A stretch of 64,000 nt of DNA from CAUZJO01 sp963580245 (lineage in GTDB: Bacteria; Sumerlaeota; Sumerlaeia; MVZB01): contig CAUZJO010000004.1 in NCBI GenBank assembly GCA_963580245.1, forward strand, positions 1-64,000, in the 5' to 3' direction. Shown in pieces: positions 26,786 through 34,554 of the stretch (the first letter of the stretch is position 1; each line of letters opens with the position of its first letter). The notes under the pieces are model-generated. The model was not told the origin of the DNA. It worked only from the letters and a program-made list of their open reading frames with translations, and did no database searches. Both the position numbers and the translations under genes were made by a program.

Positions 26786-26830
26786 CATTGATGGGTATTG
26801 AAAATTTGAAACGATCAATGAACCCATCAA
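26786..26830. repeat. Short inverted repeat, locus F, tssM-tagF gap
   Basis: TTGATGGGTATTGA (26788-26801) and TCAATGAACCCATCAA (26815-26830) are near-perfect complements around a short loop. It is shorter than loci A-E but has the same position, a gap between collinear genes. It starts about 20 nt after the tssM stop, so it could protect the upstream message end or act in termination; there is no U-run. Confidence 0.7.
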
Positions 26831-26882
26831 GGTTGAATCCCCGCGCCGTGCGGCTACATTAACGTCACGAAAGCAAACGCCG

Positions 26883-27854
26883 ATGGGAATGTTTCAAAGC
26901 CTTAAGGACCGGTTCTTTTCGCGGCACGACGGGGCGATCGAGGACTTTGTGCTGGCCGCCTATGGCAAATTGCCGATCTATAAGGACTATATTATCTGGG
27001 AATGTTACCACGGCGGGGCGGCGGAGTTTAAACAGTGGATGGATGAGACGTTCGGGTTGCAATGGGAAGAGTTCGACGGCAAGAACGCGCGCTTGGCCGG
27101 CCCCTGCCGCGCGATGCTGCTGATGCCCGGGGGGCGCAACGTCGTGGCCGTCTCGATGTGGCCATCGGCCGATGAGGGCAACATGCGCAAGTTCCCGTTC
27201 GCGCTGTTCGCGTGCTTCAATCGCGGCGAGATCGTCGGACTCGGTCTGCGCGGCGCGCTCGAGGCCCTCGATCCGGTCTGGCGGGCGCTCGAGGCCGAGT
27301 ATGACCAGGTGCGCCACTGCGCCAATATCGAGGACCTCTATAGTTATTTCCAACGCTCGGCTCCCCAGGCCGAGCCGCCCGCCGAGGACCCCGCCGAAAA
27401 GGAACTGCCCCTGGCCGATTGGTTCGAGGCCATCTATCCCGGCCAGGCGGGCACCCTGCGCAAGTGGCTTGACAGCGAACTTCAGATGGCCCTGGACGCG
27501 TACCGCGGGTTCCCCGAACAGGGCGAGTCGCTCGCCGCGCGCCTCCCGATCGCGCGCGACCTGAGCTTCTCCCGACAGGCCGAGTTCTGGGAACAGCTCT
27601 TCAAGCAAAACCTCAAGCGCTGCCCCGCCATCCCCAGCGTGGTGATTGACCTAAGCGGCCAAGACGGCCCCGCCGCGATGAACCTGGCGTGGCGCGACCT
27701 CAAGCGCGAAGACGGTCGCCTGTTCGCCATGAAGTACGAAGACTACGAGCACCTTGAAAACCTCACTCCCGACGCCCCTCCGCGCGGCTCGGGCGAGGAT
27801 ATCGACCCCGACCTGACGATCGAAAAGTGGATCGCCGGCTTCGCGGAGCCGTAA
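26883..27854 (+). CDS. tagF: T6SS-associated protein TagF (ImpM family)
   Basis: The protein has 323 residues and a TagF/ImpM N-terminal domain: AAYGKLPIYKDYI replaces the usual GKLPxxGDF, followed by FKQWMDETFG, PCRAMLLMPGGRNV and AVSMWPSADEGNMRKFPFAL. TagF is a negative post-translational regulator of T6SS in Pseudomonas and Agrobacterium. It acts on the FHA protein or kinase pathway, consistent with the kinase-like and FHA genes at the head of this block. The C-terminal ~150 residues are an extension without an assignment. No PppA-type phosphatase is seen near it. It is the last T6SS gene and converges on a lipoprotein gene 20 nt away. Confidence 0.88.
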   Translation: MGMFQSLKDRFFSRHDGAIEDFVLAAYGKLPIYKDYIIWECYHGGAAEFKQWMDETFGLQWEEFDGKNARLAGPCRAMLLMPGGRNVVAVSMWPSADEGNMRKFPFALFACFNRGEIVGLGLRGALEALDPVWRALEAEYDQVRHCANIEDLYSYFQRSAPQAEPPAEDPAEKELPLADWFEAIYPGQAGTLRKWLDSELQMALDAYRGFPEQGESLAARLPIARDLSFSRQAEFWEQLFKQNLKRCPAIPSVVIDLSGQDGPAAMNLAWRDLKREDGRLFAMKYEDYEHLENLTPDAPPRGSGEDIDPDLTIEKWIAGFAEP

Positions 27855-27873
27855 TCTTTCGCGGTCAGGTCGA

Positions 27874-28482
27874 TCACCAGTCATCTTCGCGAAGGTCGAT
27901 CATGACGAGACCGGTCGCGAAATCGAGGATTTCATAAGGGTCCAGCCCGATGTCGAACCCTACGATCATCAGCTGCGCGCCCGCCCCAAACTCCGTCGGT
28001 GAATAACCCGGACCCATGCCCGCGCCCGTTGCGACGTCGGCGACGCTGACCTGGACGCCGTTATAACTCTCCAGACCGGCGGGCAGTCTGGGAATCCGGC
28101 GCATGCGCGGACCCGGCAGCCCGGCATAGACGCCGGCATAAGTCCCGATGAAACCGCTGGCGGCCTTCGTCGCGCGGGCACCGACGGCGATGCCCGGTCC
28201 GAGCCTGGCGCGCAGACGGAATACGTCGACGACATCCAAGATTCGGTTCGGCGCATAGAAAACAAAGCGGTGCAGGACGCCCGGCCCATTATCCTCCGAC
28301 CCCGAGTTCGGCGCCGCTTGGGTGGCCGCGCCTTCAGGGTTGCCGGGGGCCTGCCGGCTGACGGTCGCGCATCCGCCGGCCGCCAAGGCCAACGGCAAGA
28401 GCAGGACCAGTCCATTAAGGCAGACACACCGGGCCTTTGACCCGCGATAACCATTGAGTTCTTCACGTTCATGGATGTACAT
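27874..28482 (-). CDS. Lipoprotein of unknown function beside the T6SS block
   Basis: A 202-residue lipoprotein. A hydrophobic signal (LNGLVLLLPLALAAGGC) ends in a lipobox with Cys near residue 38, preceded by an unusually long polar start. The mature part has RFVFYAPNRILDVVDVFRLR, RLGPGIAVGARATKAASGF, and ends in DIGLDPYEILDFATGLVMID. I know no function for it. Gly-rich alternating segments suggest a beta-rich, membrane-associated protein. ATG 28482 has GGAGG 6 nt upstream, so the 9-residue longer frame is rejected. It converges on tagF, so it is not in the T6SS operon, and involvement in secretion is not shown. Confidence 0.7.
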   Translation of the reverse strand: MYIHEREELNGYRGSKARCVCLNGLVLLLPLALAAGGCATVSRQAPGNPEGAATQAAPNSGSEDNGPGVLHRFVFYAPNRILDVVDVFRLRARLGPGIAVGARATKAASGFIGTYAGVYAGLPGPRMRRIPRLPAGLESYNGVQVSVADVATGAGMGPGYSPTEFGAGAQLMIVGFDIGLDPYEILDFATGLVMIDLREDDW

Positions 28483-28731
28483 ATTCGACCTCCGACCATT
28501 TTGTTGCAACGAAACACAATCATGTCGCCATTTTATTTTCTATCTTTTTTTGCTGTCCGAAAGGTTCGCGAAGGCCAAGTCAGCGCGGATCACTTCAATG
28601 TCCAGCGCCGCAGAGCCGAGATCGACATTTTGAGGTTGTCGAAGGATTAAAGATCGTGGTTTGCTAAACGTGGGTTTCTCACGTCATGAAGCGAAAATTA
28701 AGGTTTCCAGCAATAGGTGAAGGATGGACGG

Positions 28732-29025
28732 ATGAATTCGAAACCGCCGCGGCCTAGCGGCTTGCATGAACGACCGAGCTTCTTCCTTGACACCACGCCC
28801 GAGGCATTGCACGCTTATTATGGGGTCATTTGGCGGATGACGCCCGAGGAGAGACTGAGCGTCGGCCTGCGGCTCGGCCGCCGGATGCGCGCGCTGAGCG
28901 AAGCGGCCGTCCGCATGCGCCTTCCCGACTACAATGACAAGCAGGTCCGCCTGGCCGTCATTCGGCTGCGGCTGGGCAGGGAGCTGTTCGAGAGAGCCTA
29001 TCCGGGGATCGAGATCAAACCCTAA
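28732..29025 (+). CDS. Small conserved protein paired with nucleotidyltransferase
   Basis: A helical protein of 97 residues. ALHAYYGVIWRMTPEERLSV and LGRRMRALSEAAVRMRLPDY are typical of small partners found directly upstream of DUF6036-like nucleotidyltransferases. ATG 28732 has AGGA upstream and is preferred over GTG 28717. Its stop overlaps the next start (TAATG), so translation is coupled. A toxin-antitoxin-like or regulatory role is possible by analogy to MNT-type pairs, but nothing here proves it. Confidence 0.7.
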   Translation: MNSKPPRPSGLHERPSFFLDTTPEALHAYYGVIWRMTPEERLSVGLRLGRRMRALSEAAVRMRLPDYNDKQVRLAVIRLRLGRELFERAYPGIEIKP

Positions 29026-29636
29026 TGGAAGGGGTCGACTTACTTCGTGAGATAACTCGCGCATTGGATGAAGTGGGATTACCATACATGGTCACGGGGT
29101 CGGTTGGTTGCATGCTCCATGGCGAACCGCGGGCGACTTACGACATCGGCATCGTGATTGACCCAACTCCCGAACAGCGCTCCGCGATGCTCGAAGCGCT
29201 TGACCGTGACTGGATCGTCTTCGCCGACGCCGCTCGCGAGGCCCTGCGGAACCGATCGATGTTCAACGTCATCAATCAAGCCGGCGCCGAGAAGGTGGAC
29301 TTCATCATTCGCCGAGATCGTGAATACAGCAAGATGGAATTCTCCCGCCGCGTCAGCGCAACGCTATTGGGCACCGAGATTTCAGTCGTCTCGCCCGAGG
29401 ATTCGATCTTGAGCAAACTCGAATGGGCCAAGAAGGGGGACTCCGAAAGACAGTTTCGCGATGCGGTCGGCGTGGCGGTAACGCAGACGGGGCGACTCGA
29501 TTTCGATTACATGCGTCGGTGGGCGGGCACCTTGGGGCTATCGGACGAGCTTTCGCGTTTGCTTCGACGGACGAGCGAGATGGGTGAGGACAGAGGGGGC
29601 GGAACGCCGCATGACGCGGGTAACCCGAAACTCTGA
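29025..29636 (+). CDS. Nucleotidyltransferase-fold protein (DUF6036/AbiEii-like)
   Basis: A 203-residue protein with a minimal nucleotidyltransferase signature, TGSVGCMLHGEPRATYDIGI followed by VIDP. The usual catalytic pattern is G[GS]...DxD; here the second position reads YDIGIVID, so one metal-binding acidic residue is shifted or replaced and activity is uncertain. The C-terminal half (VVSPEDSILSKLEWAKKGDS) is typical of this group. It is coupled to the upstream small gene by a 1-nt overlap. Such pairs occur in accessory regions and may act as toxin-antitoxin or phage-defence modules, which is inference. Confidence 0.8.
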   Translation: MEGVDLLREITRALDEVGLPYMVTGSVGCMLHGEPRATYDIGIVIDPTPEQRSAMLEALDRDWIVFADAAREALRNRSMFNVINQAGAEKVDFIIRRDREYSKMEFSRRVSATLLGTEISVVSPEDSILSKLEWAKKGDSERQFRDAVGVAVTQTGRLDFDYMRRWAGTLGLSDELSRLLRRTSEMGEDRGGGTPHDAGNPKL

Positions 29637-29651
29637 GAGGTGAGGTCTTTC

Positions 29652-29849
29652 ATGCCTGGAAAATCACCGGTCGATCCATTCGCGATAGACAAAACGGCCC
29701 TGTCCCTATCTTCACTCGATGAAGAAGGCGATGAAAAAGCCTACTGGCTCGCGCGGACACCCGCGAAGCGACTGGCCGCCATGGAATTGATGAGGCAAAT
29801 CCTTTATGGCTACGATCCGGCTACCACCCGACTTCAAAGAGTTCTTTAA
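29652..29849 (+). CDS. Small partner protein of the second, truncated nucleotidyltransferase
   Basis: 65 residues. DEKAYWLARTPAKRLAAMEL followed by MRQILYGYDPATTRLQRVL is a common short protein immediately preceding and overlapping a nucleotidyltransferase gene. ATG 29652 has GAGG 6 nt upstream. The overlapping partner starts at ATG 29806 and is cut off after 26 codons, so this small gene has lost its functional context. Confidence 0.65.
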   Translation: MPGKSPVDPFAIDKTALSLSSLDEEGDEKAYWLARTPAKRLAAMELMRQILYGYDPATTRLQRVL

Positions 29850-29883
29850 ATTGTTGAACGCAAGCGAAATTGAGTACCTGGTA
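29806..29883 (+). pseudogene. Truncated start of a second nucleotidyltransferase gene
   Basis: ATG 29806 opens a frame starting ATIRLPPDFKEFFKLLNAS and continuing to EIEYLV. This matches the start of nucleotidyltransferases in which a GGYAV motif should come next. The similarity stops at about 29883, three bases before the sulfatase start; the frame runs out at 29907. The rest is not found at the other end of the carbohydrate island. The carbohydrate genes therefore appear to have been joined here by recombination that removed the rest of the gene. Confidence 0.7.
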
Positions 29884-29885
29884 AA

Positions 29886-31610
29886 ATGCAAAGACGCGAC
29901 TTCCTAAAACACCTGGGTGGGGGCGCGACGCTGGCGGCGATGCCGGGGATCGTCGACGCCACGAGCCGTCGCGAGAAGCCCAACATCTTCATGATCTTCT
30001 CTGATGACCTGACCAAGCGCGATCTTGGGTTCTACGGCAACGAGATCGTTCGCACGCCGCGGATCGACCGGTTCGCCGCCGAGGGCATGCGGTTTGATAA
30101 TATGTTCACGCCCTGCCCGATGTGCGCCCCGAGCCGTTCGTCGTTGTTCACGGGGCTCTATCCGGTCCGCCACGGGGCACATCCCAACTGGAGCGAATTG
30201 AAACCGGGCATCAAAACGTTGCCCCATTACATGTCGCGGCTCGGTTACCGGGTGATCCTGCTGGGGAAGAAACACATCAAGCCCGAGGAGAGTTACCCGT
30301 TCGAGTTCTATGATGACGACATGTCGGCGTTGGGCCCCGGCGCAGACCTCAAACGGATCCTGGCCGATCCCGGCGATAAGCCCCTTTGCATCATCATGGT
30401 CAAGTTCCACGCCCATTACGGTTGGTTCCATAACAAGCACAACTACGATCCGGAGGCGGTGGACCTGCCGCCGTACCTCGTTGACACGCCCGAGACGCGC
30501 CAACTGCGCGCAAACTACTACTCCTATATCGAGGACGTGGATATCGCCGTCGGCCGGGTCCTCGACCTGCTCGAAGAACGCGGCATGAAGGATAACACGC
30601 TCACGATCTGGACCGCGGACCACGGGACGCAATGGCCACATGAACGTCAAAATATCTATGACGCGGCGCTCCATTGCCCGTTTATCGCCCGCTGGCCGGG
30701 GCATATCCCGCCGGGTTCGGCGACCGACGCGCTTGTCGATTACGTCGATATTCTGCCGACGTTTATCGAAGCGGCGGGCGGGGAGGTCGATGCGGTGATC
30801 GAGGAGGGAGGCGGCCAGACGTTCGACGGACGGAGTTTCCTCGGTTTGCTGCATGAGGAAAACGGAGAGCATCATGTCGCCGTCTTCGGCTGCGTGACGT
30901 GGGGCGTGATCGAAGCCTATCCGATGCGTTCGGTCCGCACCAAGACGCACAAGTACATCCGCAACATCGATTCACATTTCCGGTTCCCCACCGTCTGGGC
31001 GCTCGACATGCCGCGCCACGAAATGATGAACACGGTATGGAAATCGTGGGAGGCGAAGGCGAAGACCGATCCGTTCGCGGCCGAGCGCGTGCGCGCCGAA
31101 CTCTTTCGGCCGCCCGAGGAACTCTACGATATCCGCCGGGATCCGCACGAGTTGCATAACCTGGCCGAAGACCCGGACCACGCCGACGTTCTGGATGAGA
31201 TGCGAGAGCGACTCGAGGTCTGGATGCGACAACAGGGCGACGCCGGTGACTCGGCCTATCACAAAGACGCGGGCAAGCAGAGTTTCTTGGACGAGGTCTA
31301 CTGTCGTCGCCGGGTCGTCAACGTCAAGATGATGCCGCTGGGCGCGGCGGGCGGGATGCACGACAAGGTGCGCGTCGAACTGACCAGCCCCGTGTGGACG
31401 GCCAGGATTCATTATACGCTCGACGGAACCGAACCAACCGAGGTATCCTCACTGTATCGGGGACCCTTCGAGCTGGACCCGCCCGCAACGATCAAAGCGC
31501 GTGGTTTTTGGGACAGCGGGTCGACGCCGGTCCAGGTAACTGAATTCACGGGCGTCGATTTCCGCTTTCTCTATGAGCAGACGCACCTGAAACCCCTTTT
31601 CTGGCCGTGA
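29886..31610 (+). CDS. Tat-exported sulfatase with C-terminal CHB_HEX_C-like domain
   Basis: A sulfatase of 574 residues with a twin-arginine signal (QRRDFLKHLGGGATLAAMPG). The N-terminal metal site is IFSDDLTKRDLGFYG. The sulfatase signature is CAPSRSSLFTG, with Cys 80 expected to become formylglycine; TADHG and KTHKYI are further family motifs. The last ~75 residues (RIHYTLDGTEP, ATIKARGFWDSG) match the chitobiase/beta-hexosaminidase C-terminal-like domain, often attached to planctomycete-type sulfatases. It probably removes sulfate from a sulfated polysaccharide in the periplasm; the substrate is unknown. It leads a sulfatase plus GH127-like unit. No maturase is in the window. Confidence 0.93.
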   Translation: MQRRDFLKHLGGGATLAAMPGIVDATSRREKPNIFMIFSDDLTKRDLGFYGNEIVRTPRIDRFAAEGMRFDNMFTPCPMCAPSRSSLFTGLYPVRHGAHPNWSELKPGIKTLPHYMSRLGYRVILLGKKHIKPEESYPFEFYDDDMSALGPGADLKRILADPGDKPLCIIMVKFHAHYGWFHNKHNYDPEAVDLPPYLVDTPETRQLRANYYSYIEDVDIAVGRVLDLLEERGMKDNTLTIWTADHGTQWPHERQNIYDAALHCPFIARWPGHIPPGSATDALVDYVDILPTFIEAAGGEVDAVIEEGGGQTFDGRSFLGLLHEENGEHHVAVFGCVTWGVIEAYPMRSVRTKTHKYIRNIDSHFRFPTVWALDMPRHEMMNTVWKSWEAKAKTDPFAAERVRAELFRPPEELYDIRRDPHELHNLAEDPDHADVLDEMRERLEVWMRQQGDAGDSAYHKDAGKQSFLDEVYCRRRVVNVKMMPLGAAGGMHDKVRVELTSPVWTARIHYTLDGTEPTEVSSLYRGPFELDPPATIKARGFWDSGSTPVQVTEFTGVDFRFLYEQTHLKPLFWP

Positions 31611-31678
31611 CGCAGGTGGGCCGGATGGTCGCGAGCAAGCGCCGACTCTAAAAAGAATCCATAGCGGGGAGTGTGAGA

Positions 31679-33643
31679 ATGCAAGACCGCAGGACCTTTC
31701 TGAAGACGAGCGCCGCGATAACGACCGCCGCCGCGGGGTGGCTCGCGACCGGCTGCGGCTCACGACTGGGCGTGTCGGCGCCTGAAGCCCCGGCGTCGGC
31801 GCCCGACACGCTGGACCTGGCCGAGCACGGGCGGCTGGCGATCAACGGCATGCTCGGGACGCTCGACCCCGCCGTCGACTTCGAGGCCGTGTTCCTCAAC
31901 ATCCTCGACGTCCACCCCGTTTACATGCTGCATTGGAGCACGATGGTCAGCGGCGTGATGCCTAAGTATATCGAGGCCCTGCCGATGCTGCGCCTGATGT
32001 CGGGCAGCGATCAGGACCGGGATATCGAGGGCGGTTTTATCAACGCGATGACGCGCAACGCCGCCGGCGACGGCCTGGTTTACGACCGCGCCGACACCGG
32101 CCGGCCCTGGAACGTCGGCGTTTACTACGGCAAGCCCGATTGGAACGAGGACTACGCCAACATGGCTGGCAACGGACGCCTGCTGGCCGGGTTTACGTTT
32201 TGGCATCAGGTCACCGGCGAGGACGTCTGGAAAGACCGCGCGCGCAAGACCGCCGAGCGGTTGCGTGAGTTGGTTTGCACTGAAGGGGATTACGCGTATT
32301 ACCCCAACCCCGGCCTGGGCAATGACTTCAGCTACCCGCGCGTCTCGGGCTGGACGACCGACAAGCCCCCGGAACGCGCCAACGAGGGCTTCGAGGGGGC
32401 CACGCTCTTTTACCTGTTCCAGCCCGTGCGCGGGTTCACGCGCTATTACCAGATGAGCGGCGATGAGCGGTTCTTGGAGCTGTCGCGCAAGTTCGTGAAC
32501 TTCGGCATGCAAGATAAATTCTGGGGCGGCCGACAAGATCCGAACCCCACGGCCGGGGCCGAACGCGGCCATTTCGCCGGCCACTTCCACGGCACGTTGG
32601 CCGCCCTGCGCGGCATCCTCGACTACGCCGTCATCGCCAACGACCATCGCGTCAAGTTGATGGCGCGCGACGCCTACGAGTGGGCGCGCCAGATGGGGAT
32701 TCACCGGCTGGGCTTGTTCCCGCACGACGGCGAATGGGTCGAGGGCTGCACGCTGGGCGACATGATCGGCCTGGCGGTGGCGCTGACCGACGCCGGGTTG
32801 GGCGATTACTGGGACGACGTCGAGATGGTCGCCCGCAACGGCCTCATCTGCGCCCAGGCGACCGACCTCGATGAACTCAACCGCGTCGCGGAGGAAGGCA
32901 AAGACCGCCCCCGCGATGCCGATTGGGGCGGGCATTTCGATACACGGTTCAGGGCAAACAACAAAGGTGTCCTCCCCGGTCAGGAAATCCACGAACGCGC
33001 CATGGAGCGCACGGTCGGGGCGTTCGGCCACGTCTGGGGCGCGCGTTACCAGATTCCGCAGATGATGAGCTGCTGCGTCGCCAATTGCAGTCAGGGACTC
33101 TATTTCGCCTGGGAGGGCATCGTGCGGCGTGACGGCGACGGGGCGGCCGTCAACATGTGGCTCAACCGCCGCTCGCCGTGGGTCGACGTGTGGAGTTGGC
33201 TGCCGTACGAAGGCAAACTTATGATCCAAAACAAGGGGATGCGGCGCATCGCGGTGCGCGCGCCGAGCTGGGCGCGCCGGCACGAAATCCGCTGCGGTCT
33301 GAACGGGACCGAGGTCCAGCCCGAATGGATCGGCAACCGGATGATTTTCAGCGGCCTCAAGGGGAACGAACAACTGGTCGTCGAAACGCCCATCAAGCTC
33401 GATCGCGGCGAATACACGATGGTCAACCTGAACAACCCCGCCGAGTCCAAAGAGCGCTACGCCTGTGAGTTCAAAGGCCACACGGCACTCAGTGCCGTCC
33501 GCACCCAGGCCGGAACGCACGCCGAGGACTTCAACTGGTACCGCCTCTTCCGCCGCGACCCCATGCGCGCCAACCAAGCCCCCCTGAGACCCACGCCCGG
33601 CTACGTCCATCCGGAAAAGCTGGTGCGCTGGGGTGTTGTGTAA
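31679..33643 (+). CDS. GH127-like (DUF1680-type) glycosidase, exported, copy 1
   Basis: This 654-residue protein has a Tat-like signal that also contains a lipobox (DRRTFLKTSAA, LATGC). It resembles beta-L-arabinofuranosidases of GH127/DUF1680. The helical barrel includes WVEGCTLGDMIGLAVALTDA, giving the Glu-x-Cys zinc ligands (about residue 355). MMSCCVANCSQGLYFAWEG (about 463) supplies the paired cysteines, one the family nucleophile. A beta-sandwich follows (VNMWLNRRSPW, RIAVRAPSWA). All four zinc/nucleophile positions appear conserved, so activity is likely; the sugar is not predictable. ATG 31679 has GGGGAG upstream. A paralogue is at 34555. Confidence 0.8.
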   Translation: MQDRRTFLKTSAAITTAAAGWLATGCGSRLGVSAPEAPASAPDTLDLAEHGRLAINGMLGTLDPAVDFEAVFLNILDVHPVYMLHWSTMVSGVMPKYIEALPMLRLMSGSDQDRDIEGGFINAMTRNAAGDGLVYDRADTGRPWNVGVYYGKPDWNEDYANMAGNGRLLAGFTFWHQVTGEDVWKDRARKTAERLRELVCTEGDYAYYPNPGLGNDFSYPRVSGWTTDKPPERANEGFEGATLFYLFQPVRGFTRYYQMSGDERFLELSRKFVNFGMQDKFWGGRQDPNPTAGAERGHFAGHFHGTLAALRGILDYAVIANDHRVKLMARDAYEWARQMGIHRLGLFPHDGEWVEGCTLGDMIGLAVALTDAGLGDYWDDVEMVARNGLICAQATDLDELNRVAEEGKDRPRDADWGGHFDTRFRANNKGVLPGQEIHERAMERTVGAFGHVWGARYQIPQMMSCCVANCSQGLYFAWEGIVRRDGDGAAVNMWLNRRSPWVDVWSWLPYEGKLMIQNKGMRRIAVRAPSWARRHEIRCGLNGTEVQPEWIGNRMIFSGLKGNEQLVVETPIKLDRGEYTMVNLNNPAESKERYACEFKGHTALSAVRTQAGTHAEDFNWYRLFRRDPMRANQAPLRPTPGYVHPEKLVRWGVV

Positions 33644-33671
33644 TCCACACCGATCGCGATAGTAATGGGAG

Positions 33672-34468
33672 ATGAAACATATGCATAAATTCAACCGCCG
33701 TTCATTCATCAGGCAGGCCACCGCCGCGGGCGGGACGATAGCACTGGGACCGCTGGCGGGGGGCCTGACGGGGGGCACGGGCTCGAAGGGCGGAGCGAAA
33801 CCGCCGAACATTCTTTTTCTTTATACGGATCAACAGCACTGGGATACGATCGACGCCTATGGTGAGCCGATATTTCCGGGCCTGACGCCGAACCTGGACC
33901 GGCTGGCAAGTGAGGGGGTTCTCTTCCGGCACGCGTTCACGAATCAGCCCGTGTGCGGACCGGCGAGGGCATGTCTCCAGACCGGGCGCTACGCCACGGA
34001 GACCGGTTGTTACACGAACGATGTCGCTCTGCCGACCGACGAAAAAACCATGGCGCATTACCTTTCGGCAGGAGGATACGAGGTTGGCTACATGGGAAAA
34101 CTGCATCTGGCCTCACAATACACATATGGCGTTTGGCCGGAGAAGGGTTATGGACCGGCGGATGAATACCTGAATACGCCGGACACGCGGAATCTGCTGG
34201 ATGCACCGATGCCGCCCGAATTTCGTTGCGGTTACAGGGATTTCTGGCTCGCCACCGATTCGCTTGAGTATTCGACTCGTCCTTACCATGGCCACATGTA
34301 CGACGGCGATGGGAACAAGCGCGAGTATCACGACCATTACCGCGTTGATGCGCAGACCGACTGGCTGATCCATCATTGGCCGAAGTGCGCACGCGGTTGG
34401 CAGTGATCCTCAAGCGCAAAATGACCGAGATCGGCGAGCCGGAACCACAAATCCATCCTTCCACTTGA
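33672..34468 (+). pseudogene. Sulfatase with internal deletion
   Basis: The N-terminal ~235 residues are a good sulfatase: Tat signal NRRSFIRQATAAGGTIALG, metal site FLYTDQQHWD, signature VCGPARACLQTGRYATETG (CxPAR form) and YMGKLHL. The frame then ends at 34406, far short of the usual ~480-500 residues. The next bases encode a sulfatase C-terminus in another frame (EVRTRLAVILKRKMTEIGEP, 34382-34468). An internal deletion of roughly half the gene, joined near 34375-34385, explains both. The alternative, that this is a genuine short sulfatase, is unlikely because the C-terminal metal and substrate half is missing. Confidence 0.8.
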
Positions 34469-34554
34469 TGGATATCCTCATTATGCACTAAGATCTATCG
34501 GGATAAGTCGAAATTCGGTCAAAGTCGCTTGAGAATGAATAAGGAGACAGATGG

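Noticed and set aside
33672..34406. The 244-residue frame as a complete short sulfatase
   Set aside because: It lacks the C-terminal half of the fold, and a sulfatase C-terminus is readable in another frame immediately downstream, so it is a deletion product.
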